From Acetothermia bacterium UBA7521 (GTDB lineage: Bacteria > Bipolaricaulota > Bipolaricaulia > Bipolaricaulales > Bipolaricaulaceae): a stretch of 27,423 nucleotides of DNA. Every line of letters begins with the position of its first letter. The stretch's first letter is position 1. Of the stretch, positions 1 to 8,183 are shown piece after piece. Location of the stretch: NCBI GenBank assembly GCA_002479455.1, contig DLNB01000022.1, positions 33,392 to 60,814 on the forward strand. Reading direction: 5' to 3'. Under the pieces are notes generated by a model, which did not search any database, was not told where the DNA came from, and saw only the letters and a program-made list of their open reading frames with translations. The position numbers and the translations under genes were made by a program.

Positions 1-2733
1 ACGCCGCAAGGCGTGTCCACGGTACCAGGTGTGGACGGGGCCGCGCTCGGCGTGACGACGCCCGCCCTCGACGACGACTCCGACAACGACGGGCTCTCCG
101 ACTGGGAAGAGGTGAACGTCACCGGTACCAACCCGCTCGATGCGGACACAGACAACGACACCCTGTCCGATGCCGACGAGCTGATCGCCACGGGCGGCGC
201 GTGGCCGAAGCGGACGTTCATCCAGGAATCGGATCCGCTGGACCCAGACACCGACGACGATGGGCTCCCCGACGCGATCGAGTACCCCGGAACGGGGCTC
301 GGGAGCACGTACCTGCGCGTTCTGGGCGGCAACCCTGACACGATCTGTCCGTTCGTCAACGACGACGACTCGGATGACGACGGGCTCCAGGACGGCTACG
401 AGGACAAGAACAAGGACGGCATCTGGAACAACTACCAGATTGGGGACAGCACGACCCAGGGCTGGGGCGAGACGTGCGCCTGCAACCCCGACTCGGATGG
501 CGACGGACTCCAGGATGGCGAAGAGGAGGGCCTCCTCGGCCGGACCGCCACGCCGCAAGGCGTGTCCACGGTGCTGCCCATGGGAACAAGCACGCCGCCC
601 CTGGGCTACATCGTCCTCGCCGGTAGCATGCGGGGGACTGGCAACGATCTGCTCGCGCCGTACCTCTTCACCCCTGCGCCCGGCCCGTCCCTCGCTCAGA
701 CCGTGCCAGCCCTCGACACGGACTCGGACAACGACGGGCTCTCCGACTACGAGGAAGTCCACATCACCGGCACCGATCCCCTGGATGCCGACACGGACAA
801 CGACACCCTCGCGGATGCCGATGAGTTGATCGCCGTGAGCGGCACCTGGCCAAAGCGCCAGTTCGACCAGGTGAGCGATCCCTTGAGCACCAACACCGAT
901 GGCGATCACCTGTTCGATCCGCAGGAGTTCGCGGGGAGCGGTCTCAGCGCGCTGGCGGGAGGGCTCGGCGGCACACCTGACCTCGTCTGTCCGTACGTGA
1001 ACGACGCCGACTCGGACAACGATGGCGTTCAGGACGGCGCGGTCGTCTCACGCACGTTCGTCGCAGTGGGCGTCACGTACAGCTGGACCCACTACGAGGA
1101 CTTCGCGGACATCGCCGCTGCCGATGTAGGGTGGCCGGGGACGGTGCGGTTGGTGGTCACCGATGCCTCGGGTGAGCAACAGGATGACAGTCTGTGCAAC
1201 GTTTGTGATCCCGACTCAGACGGCGATGGCCTCCTCGATGGAGAGGAAATCGCCATCGGAACCGACCCCGGCAACTGGGACACGGACGGCGACGGTCGCA
1301 ACGACTGGCACGAGGTCACCGGCGGTGGGCCGATCCCCACCGACCCGTTCGACCCCGATACGGACGACGATGGTCTGCTGGATTCGGCGGAGGTGTTCGG
1401 GTCGAACCCCACCAACCCCGCCAACTGCGACACGGACGCCGACGGTCTGTGCGACGGCGGAGCTCGCACCCCGTACATGACGAGCGGCCATCCCAGCGTT
1501 GTTGTCAACCCACGGTGTCTCACCGGCATCGGTGGCCACCCCAACCCGCTGGGGATCGGGGAGAACGAGCGGGGCGACGGCGCCCGGCATCCCGACGAGA
1601 CGGATCCCAACAACCCGGACACCGACGGCGACGCCGTCGGCGATGGCATCGAGCGCCTCTCGTTCTCGGTCTCTCGTCAGCACCTCATCCCGGCGACGGA
1701 CCTGTTCGGGCGCTCGATCACGGTCGTGTACCCGGAGGCGAACAACGTCAAGCCGGTCTGCGGATGCATGAACCCGCTTCTGTGGGACTCGGACGGAGAT
1801 GGCCTGTCCGATGGAGAAGAGGACCTGAACCACGACGGGCATTTCGACTTCCTCGTCAGCGACTTCGATCACGGCCACCACGGGCCGATCCCCGGTCCGG
1901 CGATCCCCCACCGGATGGAGACCAACCCGTGCGATCCCGACACCGATCACGATGGTTTGACCGACTGGGAGGAACTACGGGGACAGACCAATCCGCCGGC
2001 GTTCTTCCCGTTCAACCCCACGAACCCCCTCGATCACGACACTGACAACGACTGGATCTTCGATGGGCCCGAGGTGCGCTGGGTGTGCACCGAGCTCACC
2101 TTCGTGAACCTTGACAACGACGGCGACGGGCTGATCGACGAGGATCCAGTAGATGGCATTGACAACGACGGGGACGGTCTGATTGACGAGGACGACGTGG
2201 ACTTCTACGTCCGGTTCGTGCCGTGTCTCGACCCGACGAACCGCGACTCGGACTCGGACGGGTTCATTGACGGACTGGACGAGGATCCCTGCAATACGCA
2301 GCTCATCCCAATCGTCCACCCGGTGGTGAAGACGCCGGTGGACACGGACGGAGACGGGTTCGCGGACGAGGACGAGATCGCAGCCGGCACCCACCCGCAC
2401 GACCCCCAAAGCTTCCCGCGCGCCTTCTACGCCGACCTCGACCTCGACGGCATCACGGATGACCGGCTGTGGCTCACCGATGCCAACCAGAACGGAACGG
2501 CGGACACAGTGACCATTGACATCGACTGCAACGTGCTCGTGGATCTCCGTGTGCAGATCTTGAGTCGCGACGTGCAGCGGGGGGATTTCGACGGCGACGG
2601 TCGGGCGAACGACTGCCGGTACGTTGTCTCGTACGCGTTTGCCAACCGCCGGGTGATCCAACCACGAATCACGCTGGTGATCTACGACTACAACTGCGAC
2701 CTCGTGATTGACAAGGTAGAGGTGACGCAGTAG
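1..2733 (+). CDS. Asp-rich thrombospondin type 3-like repeat protein (5' end outside window)
   Basis: The frame is open from the first base, so the start and any signal peptide lie to the left; 910 codons are visible. The protein is almost entirely repeats of the DxDxDGLxDxEE kind, for example DSDNDGLSDWEE and DTDGDGFADEDE. I count about twenty. This is the calcium-binding loop pattern of thrombospondin type 3 repeats, so a secreted or surface protein that folds with Ca2+ is likely. Residues about 24-185 and 239-400 are two copies of one larger unit that share ELIA, WPKR and SDPL landmarks. Cysteines sit just before several repeats (CACNPDSD, CNVCDPDSD, CGCMNP). The last ~100 residues are less regular and end without an LPXTG, a C-terminal TM segment or another sorting signal that I recognise. 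A hairpin follows the stop. Family assignment is firm; binding partner and role are unknown. Confidence 0.85.
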   Translation, partial: TPQGVSTVPGVDGAALGVTTPALDDDSDNDGLSDWEEVNVTGTNPLDADTDNDTLSDADELIATGGAWPKRTFIQESDPLDPDTDDDGLPDAIEYPGTGLGSTYLRVLGGNPDTICPFVNDDDSDDDGLQDGYEDKNKDGIWNNYQIGDSTTQGWGETCACNPDSDGDGLQDGEEEGLLGRTATPQGVSTVLPMGTSTPPLGYIVLAGSMRGTGNDLLAPYLFTPAPGPSLAQTVPALDTDSDNDGLSDYEEVHITGTDPLDADTDNDTLADADELIAVSGTWPKRQFDQVSDPLSTNTDGDHLFDPQEFAGSGLSALAGGLGGTPDLVCPYVNDADSDNDGVQDGAVVSRTFVAVGVTYSWTHYEDFADIAAADVGWPGTVRLVVTDASGEQQDDSLCNVCDPDSDGDGLLDGEEIAIGTDPGNWDTDGDGRNDWHEVTGGGPIPTDPFDPDTDDDGLLDSAEVFGSNPTNPANCDTDADGLCDGGARTPYMTSGHPSVVVNPRCLTGIGGHPNPLGIGENERGDGARHPDETDPNNPDTDGDAVGDGIERLSFSVSRQHLIPATDLFGRSITVVYPEANNVKPVCGCMNPLLWDSDGDGLSDGEEDLNHDGHFDFLVSDFDHGHHGPIPGPAIPHRMETNPCDPDTDHDGLTDWEELRGQTNPPAFFPFNPTNPLDHDTDNDWIFDGPEVRWVCTELTFVNLDNDGDGLIDEDPVDGIDNDGDGLIDEDDVDFYVRFVPCLDPTNRDSDSDGFIDGLDEDPCNTQLIPIVHPVVKTPVDTDGDGFADEDEIAAGTHPHDPQSFPRAFYADLDLDGITDDRLWLTDANQNGTADTVTIDIDCNVLVDLRVQILSRDVQRGDFDGDGRANDCRYVVSYAFANRRVIQPRITLVIYDYNCDLVIDKVEVTQ

Positions 2734-2751
2734 AGGTGCCAGCGCGTTTCT

Positions 2752-2787
2752 CGAAGCGTGGGCCCTGGGAGATCCCAGGGTCCTTCG
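2752..2787. terminator. Hairpin between convergent genes, probable bidirectional terminator
   Basis: CCCTGGGA (2763-2770) and TCCCAGGG (2773-2780) form a perfect 8-bp inverted repeat. It is extended by GG/TC(C) pairing and by an outer CGAAG (2752-2756)/CTTCG (2783-2787) arm across a 4-nt bulge. On the plus strand a T-rich stretch (TCCTTCGTCTTGATT) covers its right side. It lies between the stop of the repeat protein (2733) and the stop of the minus-strand gene (2829), where a shared terminator is expected. Confidence 0.65.
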
Positions 2788-2828
2788 TCTTGATTGCCTG
2801 GGTGTCGAGGTGCGGTGTTGAGTCCGAA

Positions 2829-3254
2829 CTATGCGGGCGCAGGGACCAGAACCTCCGGGCGGCCGCACAGACGGCCTGTCGTCTTCCCGCGGAGGAGCCG
2901 GTACTCCACTGCATCGCCTGTCCTGAGCTTGTGGTACAGAGCGCTGCTCACCTCGACCCGCTCGGTCCGCATCACGGCATCGTCCATGATGTCAAGCATC
3001 ACGTAGAACGTTTCTTCCTGAACGATGGTCGTCACCGTGGTCGTACCGCCCGAACCACCGCCCGGACACGTTGAGCACCCACTGGCAGGAACCGTTGTGG
3101 TCACCGCTCTTTCCCGCACCATGACGGCCTTGTCGATCACCGTAGCGGGCAGGGTTATGAGCTGGGCATCCCGGCACTCGGAGACGACCACCGCGCCCAT
3201 CGCGACGATCGCCCCCACGATCGCAATAAGGATGAACACGCTGAAGGGGTTCAT
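2829..3254 (-). CDS. Small membrane-anchored protein of unknown function
   Basis: 141 residues. Residues about 4-25 are one hydrophobic helix (FILIAIVGAIVAMGAVVV), which suggests an N-terminal anchor or uncleaved signal. A segment with ATVIDK follows, then a Gly-rich linker with a CSTC motif (GCSTCPGGGSGG) at about 58-69, and then a C-terminal beta-like domain (about 78-141) containing SSALYHKLRTGDAVEYRL. The order TM helix, 'ATVIDK' strand, 'YVxLDI' strand and 'LxxGD' turn resembles the layout of DUF2500-type anchored domains, but that is only resemblance. The ATG at 3254 has no clear ribosome binding site; a TAACCT hexamer ends 6 nt upstream, suggesting a leaderless message. It is divergent from the helicase gene and convergent with the repeat protein. 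Confidence 0.65.
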   Translation of the reverse strand: MNPFSVFILIAIVGAIVAMGAVVVSECRDAQLITLPATVIDKAVMVRERAVTTTVPASGCSTCPGGGSGGTTTVTTIVQEETFYVMLDIMDDAVMRTERVEVSSALYHKLRTGDAVEYRLLRGKTTGRLCGRPEVLVPAPA

Positions 3255-3260
3255 GAGCCA

Positions 3261-3266
3261 AGGTTA
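3261..3266 (-). promoter_or_regulatory. -10-like TAACCT before the 2829-3254 gene
   Basis: On the minus strand TAACCT is followed after 6 nt by the ATG at 3254. That places the expected transcription start at or next to the start codon. No convincing -35 box is visible at normal spacing. Confidence 0.4.
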
Positions 3267-3313
3267 GCTCCGCGTGCGGTCGCCTGCCAGTCAGAAAGGC
3301 GCCACGGGGCGGG

Positions 3314-3319
3314 TACACT
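3314..3319 (+). promoter_or_regulatory. -10-like TACACT before the helicase-nuclease gene
   Basis: TACACT ends 8 nt before the ATG at 3328, and no AGGAGG-like site lies in between. This fits a leaderless or nearly leaderless transcript. The same hexamer sits in the same place before the diguanylate cyclase gene. Confidence 0.45.
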
Positions 3320-3327
3320 TCCACTCG

Positions 3328-6243
3328 ATGCCGGACATCCTGGAGGGCCTCACGGGTGAGCAGCGGGAGGCGGTCACCCACCGCGGCGGGCCGCTTCTCG
3401 TATTAGCAGGTGTGGGAACGGGCAAAACCACGGTCATCACCCGCCGCATCGCCTACCTCATCGCCGAGGGAATCGTCGAGCGGCCGAGCCAGCTCCTCGT
3501 GTTCACGTTCTCCCACCAAGCCGCTGACGAGATGCTCGACCGGGCGTTCGACTGGATCCGCTACGCCGCGCTCGACGCTTGGGTCGCCACCTACCATTCG
3601 GTGTGTGAGCGCATTCTGCGCGAAAACGCGCCGCTCGCCGGGCTGCCCCCGGACTTCCGTGTGCTCGACGAGTGGGACCAGCGGGTGTTTCTCCTGGACC
3701 ACCTCACGGACCTGCCCCTGCACGAGCTGCGCCCGCGCGCCCTGCGCCAGCCGCTCCGATTGCTGTCCCCTTTGCTCGCGTTCATCGGGCGCGCCAAGGA
3801 CGACGCCGTATCCCCAGAAACCTACCAGGCGTGGCTGGACGAAGCGCGAGGTTCGCTCGCACCCGACGAGGCCGGTCTGCACCGCGAGCTGTGCGATCTG
3901 TACGCTGCCTATCAGGGGCTGCTCGAGCAGGAGGGGCACGTAGACTTCGGCGACCTGATCGTGCGCACGGTGCGGCTGCTCGAAGACCGGCCCGGCCTCC
4001 TCGCCGAGTACCACCGACGATTCCCTCACGTACTCGCCGACGAGTTTCAGGACACGAGCCGAGCTGAACTCCGGCTCATCGAGCTTCTCGCCGGCCACGG
4101 GAACGCAACCGCAGTGGGAGACGATGACCAGGCGATCTACGGGTTTCGCGGAGTTCCATGGGACAACCTCCTCGGCTTTCTCCGTGCGTTCCCGTCGGTG
4201 AAGGTGGTCGTTCTCACCCGCAACTTCCGCTCTACGCAAGCGATTCTCGACTCCGCTTCACGCCTTATCCGAGCGAACGCGTACCGGCTGGAGGCACTGT
4301 CCCTGCGGGGCGAGATCGCCTACGCGATCACGAAAGAGCTCACGTCGCCTTACGGTCAAGGGCTGGAACCCGTCCACCACCATTCCCCTGCGGTGGGCGA
4401 GGAGGCCGAGTTCGTCGCCGCCGAGGCGAAGAAGCTGAACGCGGCAGGGACCCCGTACCGCGAAGTGGCCCTCCTCTACCGCAACCGGCACCGGCCGGAT
4501 CCGTACCTGCGTGCGCTCTCCGAAGAAGGCATCCCCTGGACGCTTGCCGGCCGGTTCCGGGCCGGGATGTTCGACCAGGAGGAGATCAAGCTCGTTCTGT
4601 CGTTCCTCCGCGCCCTCGCCGACCCGGGGGACAGCCAATCCCTGTATCACCTCCTCGGCTCTCCCATCTATCGGATGCCGGGCGAAGATCTCGCCCTCCT
4701 CACCGCGCAGTCGCAACGCGAGCACCGACCGTTGCGGCAGGTCCTCATCGAAGCCATAGCGCGAGAAACGCTGAGCAAAACCGGCCACGCAGCGGCAGAG
4801 CGGGCGCTCGCTGACCTCACCGCGTGTGAAGCCCTCTCCCGCGGCAACCCCACCGGGCGTGTCGTGTACGCGTTTTTGATGGAACGCACCGGCTACCTCC
4901 AGGCCCTCGTCCACTCTTCCGATCCGGGCTCCGGGCGGGCGGTCGCCCACATCGCCGAGTTCTTCGAGCGGGTCATCCGTCGGTTCGAGGACGTGGCCCG
5001 CTACGACCGGGTACCGTGGTTCATCCGCTACGTAGACGAGCTGCGGGAGCTGGGGTGGAACCCGATGATCGGAGAGGCTGAACCCGGTGCAGATGCAGTC
5101 CAGGTGATGACCTTCCACCAGGCAAAGGGGATGGAGTTCGAGGCCGTGTTTCTCACTGGACTCGTGGAGGATTTCTTCCCCGGGCGAATCGCCCGGCCCA
5201 CATTCTCCCTTCCCCGCAGCCTGCGGGGGGAGGACATCCCGGAGGACCTGGGTCACCTCGAGGAGCAACGCCGCCTGTTCTACGTGGGGATGACCCGCGC
5301 CAAGAAGAGGCTCTATCTCCTCTCTGCTGACGACTACCGCCCGCCGGGCGAGGCCCCGCGCAAGCGGGCAGCCAAGATCTCGCGGTTCGTCCTGGAATCC
5401 CTGGGCCCGGATGCCCTGTCGGGCCGCGCGGCGGAGACCACGCCCTTGTTCCGGATCCGCCGAGAGGGTAAGGAGCCCGCCCCCATCGTGGACGCTCAGG
5501 GCTCAGGCCCCCTGCAGCTCTCGTTCCGGCAGGTAGACGACTGGCTGACGTGTCCCCTCAAGTACCGCTACGTGCACGTGTTGCGCGTGCCGATCCGCCT
5601 TCATCCGATCGTCATCCTCGGGAACGCCGTTCATCAGGCGATTCAGGCGTATCATCTCGCCAAGGTCCACGGACGAACGCCTCCCGCGGAAGACCTGCGG
5701 GGGGTGTTCCGCCACGCCTGGCGATCCGAGGGGTTCCTGTCCGCCGTGCACGAGAAGGAGATGCTCCGCCACGGTGAAGCTGCCTTGGAGGCGTTCTATG
5801 CGTTCGAGGAGGGGTCAAGCGCGCGGCCGGCGTTCGTGGAGAAATTCTTCTCGTTTGCAGAGGGCGAGGCCAAGGTGATCGGGTACTGGGACCGCGTGGA
5901 CCGCGGAGCAGGCGGAGCAACGATCATCGACTACAAGACGTCCGATGTGGGGGAGGATGCCGCCGACCGTCGGGCGGGGGAATCCCTCCAGCTTTCGATC
6001 TATGCCCTCGGCTACGAACGGATGTTCGGGGAACGGCCCGCTGAGGTTCAGCTCCGATTTCTCACCCCCGAGGTGGTGGTCGGCCGGGCAGTCCCGAACG
6101 AAAAGAGGATGGAACACGCTCGTGCCGCAATCCGCGACGCCGCCACGGGGATTCGGTCTGGGGAGTTTGCGGCAAAGCCTTCATTCACCGCTTGCTCGTA
6201 CTGCGCCTACCGCACGATCTGCCCGTCCGCCCTCCCCCTGTGA
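3328..6243 (+). CDS. UvrD/PcrA-like superfamily 1 helicase fused to an Fe-S PD-(D/E)XK (RecB/AddB-type) nuclease
   Basis: 971 residues. The helicase motifs are all present: Walker A AGVGTGKTT (~27-35), DEXX box LADEFQDTS (~236), GDDDQAIYGFRG (~263), LTRNFRST (~296), TFHQAKGMEFE (~593) and FYVGMTRAKKRL (~649). From about residue 730 a PDDEXK_1 domain follows, with TCPLKYRY (Cys ~742), the acidic WDRVD, the catalytic IIDYKTS (~866), the QxxxY-like QLSIYALGY, and a final CSYCAYRTIC. One N-terminal Cys plus C-X2-C-X5-C is the iron-sulfur signature of AddB, AdnB and Cas4 nucleases. The protein should unwind and resect DNA ends; the layout is like AdnA/AdnB but no partner subunit is adjacent. The ATG at 3328 is chosen because it directly precedes the conserved LTGEQREAV segment and follows TACACT; a GTG at 3274 would only add 18 unconserved residues. 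Confidence 0.9.
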   Translation: MPDILEGLTGEQREAVTHRGGPLLVLAGVGTGKTTVITRRIAYLIAEGIVERPSQLLVFTFSHQAADEMLDRAFDWIRYAALDAWVATYHSVCERILRENAPLAGLPPDFRVLDEWDQRVFLLDHLTDLPLHELRPRALRQPLRLLSPLLAFIGRAKDDAVSPETYQAWLDEARGSLAPDEAGLHRELCDLYAAYQGLLEQEGHVDFGDLIVRTVRLLEDRPGLLAEYHRRFPHVLADEFQDTSRAELRLIELLAGHGNATAVGDDDQAIYGFRGVPWDNLLGFLRAFPSVKVVVLTRNFRSTQAILDSASRLIRANAYRLEALSLRGEIAYAITKELTSPYGQGLEPVHHHSPAVGEEAEFVAAEAKKLNAAGTPYREVALLYRNRHRPDPYLRALSEEGIPWTLAGRFRAGMFDQEEIKLVLSFLRALADPGDSQSLYHLLGSPIYRMPGEDLALLTAQSQREHRPLRQVLIEAIARETLSKTGHAAAERALADLTACEALSRGNPTGRVVYAFLMERTGYLQALVHSSDPGSGRAVAHIAEFFERVIRRFEDVARYDRVPWFIRYVDELRELGWNPMIGEAEPGADAVQVMTFHQAKGMEFEAVFLTGLVEDFFPGRIARPTFSLPRSLRGEDIPEDLGHLEEQRRLFYVGMTRAKKRLYLLSADDYRPPGEAPRKRAAKISRFVLESLGPDALSGRAAETTPLFRIRREGKEPAPIVDAQGSGPLQLSFRQVDDWLTCPLKYRYVHVLRVPIRLHPIVILGNAVHQAIQAYHLAKVHGRTPPAEDLRGVFRHAWRSEGFLSAVHEKEMLRHGEAALEAFYAFEEGSSARPAFVEKFFSFAEGEAKVIGYWDRVDRGAGGATIIDYKTSDVGEDAADRRAGESLQLSIYALGYERMFGERPAEVQLRFLTPEVVVGRAVPNEKRMEHARAAIRDAATGIRSGEFAAKPSFTACSYCAYRTICPSALPL

Positions 6244-6260
6244 TCTGACGGCATTCGGAC

Positions 6261-6266
6261 TACAAT
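6261..6266 (+). promoter_or_regulatory. -10-like TACAAT, possible promoter of the aspS run
   Basis: TACAAT matches the bacterial -10 consensus at five of six positions and lies just after the helicase-nuclease stop, 195 nt before the aspS start. The leader would include the palindromic repeat at 6321-6383. No good -35 box is visible at 16-18 nt spacing. Confidence 0.35.
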
Positions 6267-6320
6267 TCCGCCAGCAGCTTCTCACCGCCGAGATGCAGAG
6301 AAGGTCGGTGATCTGTGTTC

Positions 6321-6383
6321 CGTAGCGTCGAACCCCGTGTTCGACGCCGGGAACTGCCATCGGGGACAAGCCCCGACGCTACG
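6321..6383. repeat. 63-bp palindromic repeat with 10-bp terminal inverted repeats
   Basis: The ends CGTAGCGTCG (6321-6330) and CGACGCTACG (6374-6383) are perfect inverted repeats. Inside are two smaller hairpins: CGTCGAAC/GTTCGACG (6326-6333 and 6339-6346, loop CCCGT), and TCGGGG/CCCCGA around ACAAG (6360-6376). A related copy lies at 25530-25565. It looks like a dispersed short palindromic (MITE- or REP-like) element. No coding capacity. Confidence 0.7.
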
Positions 6384-6461
6384 AGCGACTTGCGTCGCGC
6401 CTGAGGCCCGACGCTGCCGGCTCTGCGAACTCGGATCGTGGGCGTTGGAAAGGGGGAAACA

Positions 6462-8183
6462 ATGCGCAGGGACACGTGTGGCGAACTGCGGCGCGAGGCA
6501 GCGGGGCGGAAGGTCGTCCTCGCCGGTTGGGTCCATCGGGTGCGCGACCTTGGCGGGGTCACGTTCGTGGACCTCCGTGACGCCTCGGGAATCGTCCAGC
6601 TGGTCCTCCGCGACGCGCAGAGCGCCCACCTCGCCCGCGAAGACGTGATCCGCATCGCAGGCGCGGTTCGCCTCCGCGAAGCGCCCAATCCGGCTCTCCC
6701 GACCGGGGAGATCGAGGTGGAGATCGAGACGATCGAGGTCCTCTCCCACGCGAAGCCCCTGCCGCTAGGCGTCGCCGAGGAGGGCACGCCGAGCGAGGAG
6801 ACGCGGCTCCGCTACCGGTACCTCGATCTGCGGCGGCCGCGGATGCAGCGCAACCTCCGCCTGCGCCACCGCACCGCCCTCGCCATCCGGCAGCACCTCG
6901 ACCGAGAGGGGTTCATCGAGGTCGAGACGCCGATGCTCACCCGGTCCACGCCGGAGGGGGCGCGCGACTTCCTCGTCCCATCCCGGATGTCGTTGGGGTC
7001 GTTCTACGCCCTCCCCCAATCGCCGCAGCTGTTCAAGCAGATCCTCGTCACATCCGGCGTGGAGCGGTACTTCCAGATCGTGCGCTGCTTCCGCGACGAG
7101 GACCTCCGCGCCGACCGCCAGCCGGAGTTCACCCAGCTCGACCTGGAGATGGCGTTCCTCGATGAGCCCGAGCAGCTGTTCCCCCTTCTCGAAGGGCTTG
7201 TCGCCCACGTGTTCCGGGAAACGATCGGGGTCGAGATCGCCCGGCCGCTGCCTCGTCTTCCGTACGCCGAGGCGATCGCCCGCTACGGGTCGGACAAGCC
7301 CGACCTCCGGTTCGGGATGGAGATCGTAGATGTATCTGACCGCTTCGCTGCGGGTCCGTTCCGCGTCTTCGCCGAGGTCGTGGCCGGAGGAGGTGCGGTG
7401 CGCGCCTTGCCCGTGGCCGGGGGGGCGACGAAGTCGCGGGGCGAGCTCGCCAAGCTCGAAGCCGTGGCCAAGGGACACGGCCTTCCCGGCCTGGCGTGGA
7501 TCAAGACGGGCGAGGAGATCACCTCCTCGCTCGGGAAGTACGTCCCACCGGAAACCCTGTCTGCACTCGCCGCGCGGGCCGCCGCCCAAAACGGCGACCT
7601 CGTCCTCCTCGCGGCGGGCAGGCCCGAGACCGCGTCATTCGCTCTCGGCGATCTCCGGCTGCGCCTGGCGAACGAACTCGGGCTGGTCCCACAAGACCGC
7701 TGGGGGCTCGCCTGGATCGTCGACTTCCCCCTGTTCAAGGAAGGCGAGGGACGGCTCGAATCCGAGCATCACCCGTTCACCTCTCCTCGCAACGAGGACC
7801 TTCCGCTCCTCGAGAGCGATCCCCTCAAGGTGCGCGCTAAGTGCTACGACCTCGTGATGAACGGGGTGGAACTGGCTTCCGGCTCAATCCGGATCCACCG
7901 GCGCGAGCTGCAGGAACAGATCTTCCGCATCCTGGGCATCGGCCCGGAGGAGGCGGAGCGGCGGTTCGGATTCTTCCTGCGCGCCCTCGAGTACGGGGCG
8001 CCGCCCCACGGCGGGATCGCATTCGGCCTCGACCGATGGGTGATGATGATGGCCGGCGAGGAGTCGATCCGTGAGGTGATCGCGTTCCCCAAGACGACGA
8101 CCGGCGCCTGCCCCCTCACCGACGCCCCGTCCATCGTGGATGATGGGCAGCTGCGCGAGCTGGGCCTACGGCTGGAGCCATGA
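6462..8183 (+). CDS. aspS: Aspartyl-tRNA synthetase
   Basis: 573 residues, the usual length for a bacterial class IIb AspRS. It charges tRNA with aspartate in the cytoplasm. The N-terminal anticodon-binding OB fold has VLAGWVHRVRDLGGVTFVDL (~18-37). Then come class II motif 2 (FRDEDLRADRQPEFTQLD, ~210), the bacteria-specific GAD insertion (~290-410) and motif 3 (GIAFGLDRW, ~518, with its Arg). The OB fold reads RDLGG where many non-discriminating enzymes have RDHGG, which hints at, but does not prove, specificity for tRNA-Asp alone. The ATG at 6462 is preceded by an A/G-rich GGAAAGGGGGAAAC site, and the conserved domain begins right after it. The stop overlaps the next start as ATGA, so downstream genes are probably co-translated. 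Confidence 0.96.
   Translation: MRRDTCGELRREAAGRKVVLAGWVHRVRDLGGVTFVDLRDASGIVQLVLRDAQSAHLAREDVIRIAGAVRLREAPNPALPTGEIEVEIETIEVLSHAKPLPLGVAEEGTPSEETRLRYRYLDLRRPRMQRNLRLRHRTALAIRQHLDREGFIEVETPMLTRSTPEGARDFLVPSRMSLGSFYALPQSPQLFKQILVTSGVERYFQIVRCFRDEDLRADRQPEFTQLDLEMAFLDEPEQLFPLLEGLVAHVFRETIGVEIARPLPRLPYAEAIARYGSDKPDLRFGMEIVDVSDRFAAGPFRVFAEVVAGGGAVRALPVAGGATKSRGELAKLEAVAKGHGLPGLAWIKTGEEITSSLGKYVPPETLSALAARAAAQNGDLVLLAAGRPETASFALGDLRLRLANELGLVPQDRWGLAWIVDFPLFKEGEGRLESEHHPFTSPRNEDLPLLESDPLKVRAKCYDLVMNGVELASGSIRIHRRELQEQIFRILGIGPEEAERRFGFFLRALEYGAPPHGGIAFGLDRWVMMMAGEESIREVIAFPKTTTGACPLTDAPSIVDDGQLRELGLRLEP

Noticed and set aside
3274..3327. Upstream GTG start for the helicase-nuclease gene
   Set aside because: The 18 extra residues are unlike family members, and the ATG at 3328 follows a well-placed TACACT and directly precedes conserved helicase sequence.
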